This document shows, one piece after another, positions 56,232 through 64,000 of a stretch of DNA of 64,000 nucleotides. The notes under the pieces were generated by a model. That model saw only the letters and a program-made list of their open reading frames with translations, had not been told where the DNA came from and searched no databases. The translations under genes were made by a program, and so were the position numbers. How positions within the stretch are numbered: position 1 is the stretch's first letter; every line of letters begins with the position of its first letter. Origin of the DNA: Streptomyces venezuelae (GTDB lineage Bacteria > Actinomycetota > Actinomycetes > Streptomycetales > Streptomycetaceae); NCBI RefSeq assembly GCF_008642375.1, contig NZ_CP029194.1, forward strand, positions 4,278,001 to 4,342,000. Direction: 5' to 3'.

Positions 56232-56936
56232 TTGGACGCTCCGATAGACGAGTCCACAGGCGACCAGGAACTCTTGGCGCGCCATGTCGCCGGGGACCCG
56301 GACGCCTTCAGTGAGCTTGTGCGGCGTCATCGCGACCGTCTGTGGGCGGTGGCCCTGCGCACCCTGGGGGACCGCGAGGAGGCCGCCGACGCCCTCCAGG
56401 ACGCCCTGCTGTCCGCCTTCCGGGCCGCCCATACCTTCCGGGGCCAGTCGGCCGTCACGACCTGGCTGCACCGCATCACGGTGAACGCCTGTCTCGACCG
56501 TGCCCGAAAGGCCGCCTCCCGCAGAACCTCGCCCGTCGACGACACCGACCGGTTCGAGCAGCTCCTCGACCCCCACGAGTCGGCCGAGGCCCCCGCGGAG
56601 CGCGAGGACCTCCACCGGCAGGTCCTCGCGGCACTCGCCCTCATCCCCGAGGACCAGCGCGCCGCACTCGTCCTGGTCGACATGCAGGGATACCCGGTCG
56701 CGGAGGCGGCACGTATCCTCGGCGTTCCCACCGGAACCGTGAAGAGCCGCTGCGCGCGGGGGCGCTCCCGCCTGCTGCCGATGGTCACTCATCTGCGCGC
56801 CGACACAGTGGGTAACGAGGCCGCCGAAGGGGGAAGGAACCGGACGCCGGGGACATCCGTCCCACCGGTGCCGGGGCCGACGAATACCGGACCGACAGAT
56901 CCAGCTGCTGTGAAGGGCGGAGGTGGGCGCGCGTGA
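56232..56936 (+). CDS. sigM: ECF sigma factor SigM
   Basis: A 234-residue ECF sigma factor. Region 2 is ELVRRHRDRLWAVALRTLGD and EEAADALQDALLSAFRAAHT (about residues 26-75), region 4 is LALIPEDQRAALVLVDMQGY and ILGVPTGTVKSRCARGRSRL (about 135-180). A polar tail of 50 residues follows. The start is TTG 56232, 8 nt after GGGGAGGGG. Its stop overlaps the GTG of the anti-sigma factor. The gene order sigM-anti-sigma-trxB-trxA is shared with Mycobacterium, where SigM controls surface genes; regulon inference here is by analogy. Confidence 0.93.
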   Translation: MDAPIDESTGDQELLARHVAGDPDAFSELVRRHRDRLWAVALRTLGDREEAADALQDALLSAFRAAHTFRGQSAVTTWLHRITVNACLDRARKAASRRTSPVDDTDRFEQLLDPHESAEAPAEREDLHRQVLAALALIPEDQRAALVLVDMQGYPVAEAARILGVPTGTVKSRCARGRSRLLPMVTHLRADTVGNEAAEGGRNRTPGTSVPPVPGPTNTGPTDPAAVKGGGGRA

Positions 56937-57871
56937 CTTCCACGACCGGCAAGGCCGACACGACACAGCACCCGGACGTCTCGGAGATCTCCGATCTGAC
57001 CGAGGGGCTTCTGTCACCGAGCCGCTCCGCGGCCGTACGCCGCCACCTGGACGACTGTGCCCTGTGTACGGATGTCAGGACTTCCCTGGAGGAGATCCGG
57101 GGCCTCCTGGGCACGCTGCCCGGACCGCCGCGCATGCCCGCCGAGATCGCCGGCCGGATCGACGCCGCACTCGCCGCCGAAGCCCTGCTCCAGGCCACCG
57201 CGCCGGAGAGCGACGGCCCTGTTTCACGTGAAACATCGCGCCCCCGCACCGAACCTCTCCCCTCCGGCACGCCTTCCCGCGCAGCAGTGCGCCCTGCGGG
57301 CCGGCCGAACGCGGCCACCGGCCCCGGCCGCCCCGGAAAGCCCCGTCGCCGCCGGATCGCCCTGGTCTCCTCGATGGGTGCTGCCTTCGCCGCCGCCCTC
57401 CTCGGGACGAGCCTCCTCCTCAGCCAGGGCGGTGGTCCGACCGCCGAAATTGCGAACGGAGCCAAGAAGGCGGACGCCAACGCGGTGGCCATGAGCCCCT
57501 TCTCCGGGACACCGGTCGAGGAACGCGTCCACGCGCTCCTGGGCGAGGGCGCCGGCGTGGCCAGTTCGCCTCAGGGCGTCGGCCCCGAATCGCTGTCCGC
57601 CGAGAGCACCACCGCGAGCACCCCCCAGCGGAACAGGGACAGTGCTGTCCCCGGCTGTGTCCTGGCCGGCACGGGCCGCAGCGACACCGTGCTCGCCCAT
57701 GAGCGCGGCGAGTACCAGGGCACACCCGCATACCTGCTCGTCCTCGCGGACCCTGCCGACAGCACCCGAGTCCAGGCATTCGTCCTCGACGCCACCTGCG
57801 CCGACCGGCCGACGAGCACCGGAAACCCAGCTGCCGATGTTCTGCTCAGCGAGACATACCCGCGTTCCTGA
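56933..57871 (+). CDS. Membrane anti-sigma factor of SigM
   Basis: A 312-residue zinc-binding-type anti-sigma factor. The cytoplasmic domain has H38-x3-C42-x2-C45 (HLDDCALC), the ZAS motif, and extends to about residue 130. One membrane helix spans about 147-165 (VSSMGAAFAAALLGTSLLLS), and an extracytoplasmic domain follows with two cysteines (PGCVLAGTG and DATCADR) that may form a disulfide. The GTG overlaps the sigM stop (GTGA), supporting partnership. A parS site lies inside the cytoplasmic linker and encodes the residues around PVSRETS. Confidence 0.9.
   Translation: MTSTTGKADTTQHPDVSEISDLTEGLLSPSRSAAVRRHLDDCALCTDVRTSLEEIRGLLGTLPGPPRMPAEIAGRIDAALAAEALLQATAPESDGPVSRETSRPRTEPLPSGTPSRAAVRPAGRPNAATGPGRPGKPRRRRIALVSSMGAAFAAALLGTSLLLSQGGGPTAEIANGAKKADANAVAMSPFSGTPVEERVHALLGEGAGVASSPQGVGPESLSAESTTASTPQRNRDSAVPGCVLAGTGRSDTVLAHERGEYQGTPAYLLVLADPADSTRVQAFVLDATCADRPTSTGNPAADVLLSETYPRS
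57221..57234. promoter_or_regulatory. parS: parS site 8 (inside the anti-sigma gene)
   Basis: Perfect GTTTCACGTGAAAC within coding sequence, read in the frame giving VSRET. Confidence 0.92.
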
Positions 57872-57912
57872 TCTCGCTCGGCGTCTCGGCCACGTGCCGC
57901 GGGGCAATCTCG

Positions 57913-57938
57913 GGAATGCATCCCCCGTAGGATCCGTT
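57913..57938 (+). promoter_or_regulatory. SigR-type promoter of trxBA
   Basis: GGAAT at 57913-57917 and GTT at 57936-57938 are separated by exactly 18 bp. This matches the SigR (thiol-oxidative-stress sigma) consensus GGAAT-N18/19-GTT, known for trxBA of S. coelicolor. Confidence 0.8.
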
Positions 57939-58010
57939 GGGTGGGGTGAGAGTGACCGAGACAACCGCCCCCGTAGGCAGTGGCAGTCTGCAGAGACGAG
58001 GAAGTAACCC

Positions 58011-58976
58011 GTGAGCGACGTCCGTAACGTGATCATCATCGGCTCCGGGCCCGCGGGTTACACCGCTGCGCTCTACACGGCCCGAGCGTCGCTGAACCCT
58101 CTGGTCTTCGAGGGGGCCGTCACCGCTGGTGGCGCCCTGATGAACACGACCGAGGTCGAGAACTTCCCCGGCTTCCGTGACGGCATCATGGGCCCGGACC
58201 TCATGGACAACATGCGGGCCCAGGCCGAGCGCTTCGGCGCCGAGCTCATCCCCGACGACATCATCGCCGTGGACCTGACCGGTGACATCAAGACCGTCAC
58301 CGACACCGCCGGCACCGTGCACCGCGCCAAGGCCGTCATCGTCACCACGGGCTCCCAGCACCGCAAGCTCGGCCTCCCCAACGAGGACGCGCTCTCGGGT
58401 CGCGGTGTCTCCTGGTGCGCCACCTGCGACGGGTTCTTCTTCAAGGACCAGGACATCGCCGTCGTCGGCGGCGGCGACACCGCGATCGAGGAGGCCACCT
58501 TCCTCTCGCGCTTCGCCAAGTCCGTCACGATCGTCCACCGCCGTGACACCCTGCGCGCCTCCAAGGCCATGCAGGAGCGCGCCTTCGCCGACCCGAAGAT
58601 CTCGTTCGCCTGGGACAGCGAGGTCACCGCGATCCACGGCGAGCAGAAGCTCAGCGGCCTGACCCTGCGCGACACCAAGACCGGCGCGACCCGCGAGCTG
58701 GCCGTCACCGGCCTCTTCATCGCCGTGGGCCACGACCCGCGGACCGAGCTCTTCAAGGGCCAGCTGGAGCTGGACGACGAGGGTTACCTGAAGGTGGCCG
58801 CGCCGTCGACCCGCACGAACCTCACGGGCGTCTTCGGTGCGGGCGATGTCGTCGACCACACCTACCGCCAGGCCATCACGGCCGCCGGCACCGGCTGCTC
58901 CGCCGCGCTCGACGCCGAGCGCTTCCTGGCCGCCCTCGCCGACAGCGAGAAGCTGGCCGAGACCCCCGCGGTCTGA
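58011..58976 (+). CDS. trxB: Thioredoxin reductase
   Basis: Reduces thioredoxin with NADPH. The 321-residue flavoprotein shows the FAD loop [20 protein letters not shown] at the N-terminus, the redox pair C136-A-T-C139 in [10 protein letters not shown], the NADPH loop [15 protein letters not shown], and the C-terminal [23 protein letters not shown] 58011 follows GAGGAAG. It precedes trxA by 47 bp and is likely under a SigR-type promoter as well as the sigM context. Confidence 0.97.
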   Translation: MSDVRNVIIIGSGPAGYTAALYTARASLNPLVFEGAVTAGGALMNTTEVENFPGFRDGIMGPDLMDNMRAQAERFGAELIPDDIIAVDLTGDIKTVTDTAGTVHRAKAVIVTTGSQHRKLGLPNEDALSGRGVSWCATCDGFFFKDQDIAVVGGGDTAIEEATFLSRFAKSVTIVHRRDTLRASKAMQERAFADPKISFAWDSEVTAIHGEQKLSGLTLRDTKTGATRELAVTGLFIAVGHDPRTELFKGQLELDDEGYLKVAAPSTRTNLTGVFGAGDVVDHTYRQAITAAGTGCSAALDAERFLAALADSEKLAETPAV

Positions 58977-59023
58977 CCCTCGTCTTTCCTCACCCCACAC
59001 CCCGCGAGAACAAGGAGGCCGCC

Positions 59024-59356
59024 GTGGCCCTGAAGAATGTGACCGACGCTTCCTTCGATGAGGACGTCCTCAAGAGCGACAAGCCCGTCCTGGTGGACTT
59101 CTGGGCTGCCTGGTGCGGCCCGTGCCGCCAGATCGCTCCGTCGCTGGAGGCCATCGCCGCCGAGCACGGCGAGATCGAGGTCGTGAAGCTCAACATCGAC
59201 GAGAACCCGGCCACGGCCGCCAAGTACGGCGTCATGTCCATCCCGACGCTGAACGTCTACCAGGGTGGCGAGGTCGTGAAGACCATCGTCGGCGCCAAGC
59301 CGAAGGCCGCCATCCTGCGTGACCTGGCGGACTTCGTCGAGCCCGCGAACGGCTGA
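59024..59356 (+). CDS. trxA: Thioredoxin
   Basis: A 110-residue classical thioredoxin with the W30-C31-G-P-C34 active site in [14 protein letters not shown], the cis-proline loop [12 protein letters not shown] and the closing helix. It shuttles reducing power from TrxB to ribonucleotide reductase and other targets. GTG 59024 follows AAGGAGG. It is the second gene of trxB-trxA and is followed by a parS site and terminator. Confidence 0.97.
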   Translation: MALKNVTDASFDEDVLKSDKPVLVDFWAAWCGPCRQIAPSLEAIAAEHGEIEVVKLNIDENPATAAKYGVMSIPTLNVYQGGEVVKTIVGAKPKAAILRDLADFVEPANG

Positions 59357-59365
59357 CACGTCTCT

Positions 59366-59379
59366 GTTTCACGTGAAAC
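59366..59379. promoter_or_regulatory. parS: parS site 9
   Basis: Perfect GTTTCACGTGAAAC; its right half CGTGAAAC is repeated directly after it (59379-59386). Confidence 0.92.
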
Positions 59380-59388
59380 GTGAAACAC

Positions 59389-59423
59389 GAAAGGCCCGCC
59401 CCCCTGGAGGGGCGGGCCTTTCT
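59389..59423. terminator. Terminator between trxA and the GNAT gene
   Basis: GAAAGGCCCGCCCC stem with its complement GGGGCGGGCCTTTC and a short loop, ending TCTCGTGT. It serves both convergent genes. Confidence 0.88.
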
Positions 59424-59435
59424 CGTGTCCCAAGG

Positions 59436-60053
59436 TCAGAGCGGTCGCAGCGCGGGCTCCTTCTGCACGGCGCCGAGCAGCCGGTCCAGCGCCATCTCGA
59501 CGTCCTCCTTCCAGGAGAGCGTCGTCCGCAGTTCCAGCCGCAGCCGGGGGAACGCGTGGTGCGGCCGGACGGTCTTGAAGCCCACGGCAAGAAGGTGGTC
59601 GGCCGGGAGCACGCAGGCCGGCTCCTTCCACCGGGCGTCGCCGAACGCCTCGATCGCCTTGAAGCCCCGCCGCATCACATCCTTGGCCACGGTCTGCACG
59701 ACCATCCGGCCCAGCCCCTGGCCCTGGTATCCCGGCATGATCCAGGCCGTCATCAGCTGGACGGAGTCAGCCGCCACCGGACTGGTCGGGAAGGCCGTCG
59801 ACCGCGGCACGTACGCCGGGGGAGCGTAGAGGACGTAGCCGACGGGCACCTCGTCCACGTAGACCACCCGCCCGCAGGAACCCCATTCCAGGAGGACGGC
59901 GGAGATCCAGGCCTCCTTCTCCGCCTCCGGACGACCCGCCTTCACGGCGGCCTCTCCACTTACCGGGTCGAGCTCCCAGAAGACACAGGAGCGGCATCGC
60001 CGCGGAAGATCCGAAAGGTTGTCCAGAGTGAGCGGTACGAGCCGACGCCCCAC
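59436..60053 (-). CDS. GNAT-family acetyltransferase
   Basis: A 205-residue GNAT protein, typically encoded between parB and trxA in Streptomyces. The acetyl-CoA motif is MTAWIMPGYQGQGLGRMVVQ (about residues 101-120, loop QGQGLG). The N-terminal region carries RRCRSCVFWELDP, with two cysteines spaced C-x2-C, which is distinctive of this group. The acceptor is unknown. GTG 60053 is preceded by GCAGCC only, so translation initiation looks weak. Confidence 0.88.
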   Translation of the reverse strand: MGRRLVPLTLDNLSDLPRRCRSCVFWELDPVSGEAAVKAGRPEAEKEAWISAVLLEWGSCGRVVYVDEVPVGYVLYAPPAYVPRSTAFPTSPVAADSVQLMTAWIMPGYQGQGLGRMVVQTVAKDVMRRGFKAIEAFGDARWKEPACVLPADHLLAVGFKTVRPHHAFPRLRLELRTTLSWKEDVEMALDRLLGAVQKEPALRPL

Positions 60054-60145
60054 GGCTGCCCCTCGCTTCCCTCGCCCTCGAGCACGGATACGCCTCTCAG
60101 AATCGTATCGACCGGGCGATCAAGGGGACACCGCTCCAAGGCAAA

Positions 60146-60187
60146 GGGCGGGTCGGGCTCCGGTGAAGACCGGAGTCCGACCCGCCC
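60146..60187 (-). terminator. Terminator after parB
   Basis: GGGCGGGTCGG-CTCCGGT stem pairing with ACCGGAG-CCGACCCGCCC, just downstream of the parB stop. Confidence 0.85.
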
Positions 60188-60214
60188 TGGCCGTAAATCG
60201 ACGCAGCGAGAACG

Positions 60215-61306
60215 TCAGCCCTGCTCGTTCTGCTGGGCGTTCTTCTGGTCCATGACCTTCCCCTCGCCAGGGGCGAGGGTCGAGAGGATCCGGTCCAGAT
60301 CATCCATCGAAGCGAACTCGACGACGATCTTGCCCTTCTTCTGCCCCAGGTCGACCTTCACCCGCGTCTCGAATCGGTCCGAGAGCCGGGACGCGAGATC
60401 GGTCAGCGCGGGCGAGACCCGTCCCCCGGCCCGCGGGCCCTTCGGCTTGACCGCGGCAGGCTCCTCGGAGCCCATGAGGCTCACGATCTCCTCGACGGTA
60501 CGCACGGAGAGACCCTCGGCGACGATCCGGTAGGCCAGCTGGTCCTGAGCCTCCGCGTCCTCCACGCCGAGCAGGGCCCTCGCGTGGCCGGCGGAGAGCA
60601 CGCCGGCGGCGACCCTCCGCTGCACCGGCGGAGAGAGCCGCAGCAGACGCAGCGTGTTGGAGATCTGCGGGCGGGAACGCCCGATCCGCTCCGCGAGCTG
60701 GTCATGCGTGCAGCCGAAGTCCTTGAGCAGCTGCTCGTAGGCGTGGGCCTCTTCGATCGCGTTCAGCTGGGCCCGGTGGAGGTTCTCCAGGAGGGCGTCC
60801 AGGAGCATCTTCTCGTCGTCGGTGTCCCGGACGATCGCCGGGATCCGCTCAAGACCGGCGGTCGTCGATGCCCGCAGGCGACGCTCGCCCATGACCAGCT
60901 CGTAGCGCTCGTCACCGATCTTGCGTACGACCACGGGCTGGAGGAGGCCGACCTCCTTGATGGAGATGACGAGCTCCGCCAGGGCGTCCTCGTCGAAGAC
61001 CTCACGCGGCTGGTGCCGGTTGGGAACGATCGCGTCGATCGGAAGCTCGGTGAAGTAGGCCCCGCCCTGAACCTCCGGGACGGCCTCCTCCTCGCCCCAC
61101 GACGCATCCGAGTCGGGTGACGGGCTGCTGTGCGGAAGCGTCGCCAGCTTGGCAGCAGCCACGCCCCGCTCCGAGGGCAGCACGGGGACCGCACCGGAGG
61201 AGGTCGTGCCGACCCCGAGGCCGACCGCCGGAACCTTCTGTTCCTGCGGGGCGGCGGGGATCAGCGCACCGAGCCCACGTCCCAACCCCCTAGGTCGCTT
61301 GCTCAC
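60215..61306 (-). CDS. parB: Chromosome partitioning protein ParB
   Basis: Binds parS, spreads along DNA using CTP, and builds the origin-proximal segregation complex for spore formation. The 363-residue protein has the N-terminal ParA-contact/CTPase part (about residues 75-165, with RHQPREVFDEDALAELV and the GERR loop MGERRLRASTTAG), the HTH for parS (FGCTHDQLAERIGRSRPQIS, about 195-215) and a C-terminal dimerisation domain (TRVKVDLGQKKGKIVVEFAS). The N-terminal 70 residues are variable. GTG 61306 overlaps the parA stop (GTGA). Confidence 0.97.
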   Translation of the reverse strand: MSKRPRGLGRGLGALIPAAPQEQKVPAVGLGVGTTSSGAVPVLPSERGVAAAKLATLPHSSPSPDSDASWGEEEAVPEVQGGAYFTELPIDAIVPNRHQPREVFDEDALAELVISIKEVGLLQPVVVRKIGDERYELVMGERRLRASTTAGLERIPAIVRDTDDEKMLLDALLENLHRAQLNAIEEAHAYEQLLKDFGCTHDQLAERIGRSRPQISNTLRLLRLSPPVQRRVAAGVLSAGHARALLGVEDAEAQDQLAYRIVAEGLSVRTVEEIVSLMGSEEPAAVKPKGPRAGGRVSPALTDLASRLSDRFETRVKVDLGQKKGKIVVEFASMDDLDRILSTLAPGEGKVMDQKNAQQNEQG

Positions 61307-62559
61307 TGGATCCCCTCCGACATGCTGCGCTGGTTGTTCTGGTGCCCTGCGTGGGCGTGCTGCGGGTCGTAGTGCAGGGCAGCACCCCGCAGAGCGATCT
61401 CACGAGCGGCCTCCAGATACGACAGGGCACCACTGGAGCCCGGGTCGTACGTGAGAACCGTCTGGCCGTAACTCGGCGCCTCCGAGATGCGGACGGACCT
61501 CGGAATGCTGGTCCGCAGCACCTCTTCGGCGAAGTGCGTGCGCACCTCGTCGGCGACCTGGGAGGCGAGCCTCGTCCGGCCGTCGTACATGGTGAGCAGG
61601 ATGGTCGAGACGTGGAGCCCGGGGTTCAGGTGCCCCCGGACCAGCTCGACGTTCCGCAGGAGCTGGCCGAGCCCTTCCAGCGCGTAGTACTCGCACTGGA
61701 TCGGGATCAGCACTTCGGCGCCCGCCACCATGGCGTTCACCGTGAGCAGGCCGAGTGAGGGCGGGCAGTCGATCAGGATGTAGTCGAGCGGCTGCTCGTA
61801 GGCCTGGATCGCCCGCTGCAGACGGCTCTCACGAGCCACCAGCGACACCAGCTCGATCTCCGCACCGGCGAGATCGATGGTGGCCGGGGCACAGAAGAGG
61901 CCCTCGACGTCCAGGACCGGCTGCACCACCTCGGAGAGCGGCCGGCTGTCCACCAGCACGTCGTAGATCGAGGGGACCTCGGCGTGGTGATCGATGCCGA
62001 GCGCCGTGGAAGCGTTGCCCTGCGGGTCCAGGTCGATGACCAGGACCCGGGCACCGTGCAATGCCAGGGAGGCGGCAAGGTTGACGGTCGTGGTCGTCTT
62101 GCCCACGCCGCCCTTCTGATTGGCGACCACCATCACGCGCGTCTGGGCCGGTCGGGGAAGTCCCTCACCGGCACGGCCCAGGGCTTCTACTGCCAGTTGG
62201 GCAGCACGACCAATGGGGGTGTCGTCCATCGGGGGCAATGTTTCACGTGAAACATCCTCCCCCACCGATTCGGTTCGGGGACCGGGGACCGGATCGGTCA
62301 TCGGTCCCGCGATGTTGGCGTCGGACCGCAAGGATTCACTCTCCTCGGCTTCAGGCTCGCGATGAGCAGAGCCTGCCATGCTTTCGGGGTCGTGAACCAG
62401 CGAGGTCGGTGGTTCTGTGGGTGAATCCACCTCTGTGGACAACTCCGTAACCCTCGCGAGTGGCTTCACGCGGGGCTTACGGTCCCGGGGCGTGGCAGCC
62501 GCGCGACCGCGGCTGATGATCCCCTGCAGCAGGGAGCGACGTTTCACGTGAAACACCAT
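61303..62559 (-). CDS. parA: Chromosome partitioning ATPase ParA
   Basis: The P-loop ATPase that moves and positions ParB-parS complexes. The 418-residue protein shows the deviant Walker A KGGVGKTTTTVNLAASLALHG (about residue 148; signature lysine present), DLDPQGNASTALG, and DYILIDCPPSLGLLT. The first 130 residues are a variable, acidic extension. ATG 62559 gives MVFHVKRR, where the parS site falls at codons 2-6; the methionine at 62379 (MAGSAHREP) is an alternative start closer to the annotated S. coelicolor N-terminus as I recall it. A second parS site lies inside this extension. Confidence 0.95.
   Translation of the reverse strand: MVFHVKRRSLLQGIISRGRAAATPRDRKPRVKPLARVTELSTEVDSPTEPPTSLVHDPESMAGSAHREPEAEESESLRSDANIAGPMTDPVPGPRTESVGEDVSRETLPPMDDTPIGRAAQLAVEALGRAGEGLPRPAQTRVMVVANQKGGVGKTTTTVNLAASLALHGARVLVIDLDPQGNASTALGIDHHAEVPSIYDVLVDSRPLSEVVQPVLDVEGLFCAPATIDLAGAEIELVSLVARESRLQRAIQAYEQPLDYILIDCPPSLGLLTVNAMVAGAEVLIPIQCEYYALEGLGQLLRNVELVRGHLNPGLHVSTILLTMYDGRTRLASQVADEVRTHFAEEVLRTSIPRSVRISEAPSYGQTVLTYDPGSSGALSYLEAAREIALRGAALHYDPQHAHAGHQNNQRSMSEGIQ
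62240..62253. promoter_or_regulatory. parS: parS site 10 (inside parA)
   Basis: Perfect GTTTCACGTGAAAC within the N-terminal extension of parA (frame giving VSRET). Confidence 0.93.
62541..62554. promoter_or_regulatory. parS: parS site 11 (at the parA start)
   Basis: Perfect GTTTCACGTGAAAC, 5 bp inside the ATG at 62559. Confidence 0.93.
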
Positions 62560-62616
62560 GCCCCTGCTGCACGGTCGGAGCCGTTCGACACTCCGAAAAT
62601 GGTACGTATGCGACGC

Positions 62617-63333
62617 TCAGCGGCGTCGGCGGGTCTTGCTCGTCCGGGCGGCCTTGGCGCGCTTGGCCGCGAACCGCACACCGCCCGGGCTCTCACCGAC
62701 CTCTACCCGGACGACCGTGGACAGCGGATCGACAATCCCCTCGCCCACGTGCAGCACTGAGGTCTCCACCACACCGAGCCTGGAGAGCGCGGCGCGGGCA
62801 CCGTTGAGCTCCTCCTCCGCCGTGTCGCCCTTGAGCGCCAGCATCTCGCCGTACGGGCGGAGCAGGGGAACGCCCCAGCCGGCCAGCCTGTCCAGCGGGG
62901 CCACGGCGCGGGCGGTCACCACGTGGACGGGTGTGATCTTGCCGAGCATCTCCTCCGCGCGGCCACGGACCACCGTCACATGGTCGAGGCCCAGCAGCTC
63001 GACGACTTCCTGGAGGAAGTTCGTCCGGCGCAGCAGCGGCTCCAGGAGAGTGATCTTGAGGTCGGGCCGGACCAGCGCAAGCGGGATGCCGGGAAGACCG
63101 GCGCCCGAGCCCACGTCGCAGACCGTGACGCCCTCGGGGACGACCTCCGAGAGGACGGCACAGTTCAGCAGGTGCCGCTCCCACAGCCGCGGGACCTCAC
63201 GCGGGCCGATCAGGCCGCGCTTCACACCCGCGTCCGCGAGGAGCTCCGCGTACCGCACGGCCTCCGGGAAGTACTCACCGAAAACCGTGCGCGCCTGCTC
63301 CGGCGCCTCCGGGAGCTCCGCTGCCTCCGTCAC
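62617..63333 (-). CDS. rsmG: 16S rRNA (guanine-527 N7) methyltransferase RsmG
   Basis: Methylates G527 of 16S rRNA, using SAM. The 238-residue protein has the SAM-binding CDVGSGAGLPGIPLALVRPD (about residues 71-90), LLEPLLRRTNFLQEVV, and the RAVAPLDRLAGWGVPLL motif. The C-terminus is a basic SKTRRRR tail. GTG 63333 follows AAGGACGG; an upstream reading to 63504 would run into the rsmG-jag spacer and terminator. Mutations in this gene are known to give low-level streptomycin resistance in Streptomyces. Confidence 0.95.
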   Translation of the reverse strand: MTEAAELPEAPEQARTVFGEYFPEAVRYAELLADAGVKRGLIGPREVPRLWERHLLNCAVLSEVVPEGVTVCDVGSGAGLPGIPLALVRPDLKITLLEPLLRRTNFLQEVVELLGLDHVTVVRGRAEEMLGKITPVHVVTARAVAPLDRLAGWGVPLLRPYGEMLALKGDTAEEELNGARAALSRLGVVETSVLHVGEGIVDPLSTVVRVEVGESPGGVRFAAKRAKAARTSKTRRRR

Positions 63334-63407
63334 GGGGAACCGTCCTTCCGTACCGCACGCAATCCCTGCGAGCGCACTGTGGTGGCTGACTATCAGGCTG
63401 ACAAAGA

Positions 63408-63437
63408 TCGGCCCCGCCTGCGAACAGACGGGGCCGA
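63408..63437 (-). terminator. Hairpin between jag and rsmG
   Basis: TCGGCCCCG / CGGGGCCGA stem with a 12-nt loop, shortly after the jag stop at 63452. Confidence 0.75.
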
Positions 63438-63451
63438 CACTACGAGAGGGA

Positions 63452-63964
63452 TCAGGCCGGAAGTACGACGACGAAGCGCTGCGGCTCCTCGCCCTCGGAC
63501 TCACTGCGCAGACCGGCGGCGGCGATCGCGTCGTGCACGACCTTGCGCTCGAACGGGGTCATCGGGTCCAGCTTGACCGGCTGCCCGCTGGACTTCACCT
63601 CGTCCGCGGCCTTGGCGCCCAGCTCGGCGAGCTCGGTGCGCTTCTGGGCGCGGAAACCCGCGATGTCGAGCATGAGCCGGCTACGGTCACCGGTCTCACG
63701 GTGCACGGCCAGGCGGGTCAGCTCCTGGAGGGCCTCCAGGACCTCGCCGTCGCGGCCCACGAGCTTCTGCAGGTCACGGCTGCTGGATTCGCTGACGATC
63801 GAGACCGCGGCGCGGTCCGCCTCGACGTCCATGTCGATGTCGCCGTCGAGGTCGGCGATGTCGAGCAGACCCTCGAGGTAGTCGGCCGCGATCTCACCCT
63901 CCTGCTCCAGGCGGGTCAGGGTGTCGCCACCCTCGGCGGCGGCGGAGGTGATGCCTTCCGTCAC
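63452..63964 (-). CDS. jag: Jag/KhpB-type RNA-binding protein
   Basis: A 170-residue protein with a KH domain (about residues 45-105: IVSESSSRDLQKLVGRDGEV, then RLAVHRETGDRSRLMLDIAG) and a C-terminal R3H domain (about 106-170: LDPMTPFERKVVHDAIAAAG). It lacks the N-terminal Jag domain of Bacillus proteins. It binds RNA and is linked to membrane-protein insertion because it sits next to yidC. GTG 63964 is 14 bp after the yidC stop with GAAGGAGACC before it. Confidence 0.94.
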   Translation of the reverse strand: MTEGITSAAAEGGDTLTRLEQEGEIAADYLEGLLDIADLDGDIDMDVEADRAAVSIVSESSSRDLQKLVGRDGEVLEALQELTRLAVHRETGDRSRLMLDIAGFRAQKRTELAELGAKAADEVKSSGQPVKLDPMTPFERKVVHDAIAAAGLRSESEGEEPQRFVVVLPA

Positions 63965-63978
63965 GGATGGTCTCCTTC

Positions 63979-64000
63979 TTACTTCTTGGACGACGGGTGC
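63979..64000 (-). CDS. yidC: C-terminal end of YidC membrane insertase (partial)
   Basis: Only the last six codons and TAA are inside the window; they read HPSSKK. The identity rests on position, directly upstream of jag on the same strand, which is the standard dnaA-flank order rnpA-yidC-jag-rsmG-parA-parB. Confidence 0.6.

Noticed and set aside
62379-62559. Calling parA only from the internal methionine at 62379
   Set aside because: That codon has no ribosome site, while ATG 62559 has a GGGG nearby; the longer form was kept with the shorter one noted as an alternative.

Overview
The window is a high-GC (about 70%) actinobacterial chromosome segment that I read as Streptomyces. The evidence is the sporulation pair ssgA/ssgR, a FemX-type peptidoglycan transferase, the sigM/anti-sigma/trxB/trxA cluster, many GTG/TTG starts, and eleven perfect copies of the 14-bp palindrome GTTTCACGTGAAAC (parS) whose density rises towards the right edge. 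The right edge holds the end of yidC, then jag, rsmG, parA and parB, which is the normal left flank of a streptomycete oriC/dnaA region. The replication origin should therefore lie a few kb beyond position 64000. As I remember the Streptomyces coelicolor map, gene order matches the SCO3947 to SCO3884 interval, without the pSAM2-like element found there; this is recall, not a database result.

Layout. 1-5.4 kb: Rex-controlled cytochrome bd operon (cydA, cydB, fused cydCD), read leftwards. 5.4-11 kb: small cyclophilin-fold protein, hisC, a LacI regulator, a metallophosphatase with a Pro/Ala-repeat N-terminus, and a membrane protein. 11-16 kb: thiC under a TPP riboswitch, a His-rich YibE/F membrane protein, ssgA and its regulator ssgR. 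16-27.7 kb: small membrane proteins, a cupin, ptpA, a cystathionine gamma-lyase-type enzyme, and an assortment of regulators and enzymes (LysR, NUDIX, flavohemoprotein, HAD, two GNATs, MarR, serine hydrolase, epimerase).

27.8-32.0 kb is the accessory part: an SMI1/KNR4 protein, an unrecognised 122-residue protein, and a decayed Tn7-like transposition module (tnsA remnant, tniA remnant, frameshifted tniQ) lying against the 3' end of dnaB. 32-37 kb: dnaB, a MATE transporter, and the rpsF-ssb-rpsR-rplI operon. 37-46.7 kb: FemX, an alanine-racemase-like protein, a GT87-type membrane mannosyltransferase candidate, a class A penicillin-binding protein, a PadR regulator with a perfect 31-bp operator-like palindrome, and inositol-1-phosphate synthase. 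46.7-64 kb: MFS transporter, CCA-adding enzyme, a DUF6049-type membrane protein, murJ and its partner pseudokinase, sigM with its anti-sigma factor, trxB-trxA, a GNAT, parB-parA, rsmG and jag.

Functional themes are respiration and redox control (Rex/cyd, SigR-type promoter/trx), cell-wall growth and sporulation (ssgA, femX, PBP, murJ, pseudokinase), and replication/segregation (dnaB, ssb, parAB, parS). I recognised no tRNA, rRNA or CRISPR array.
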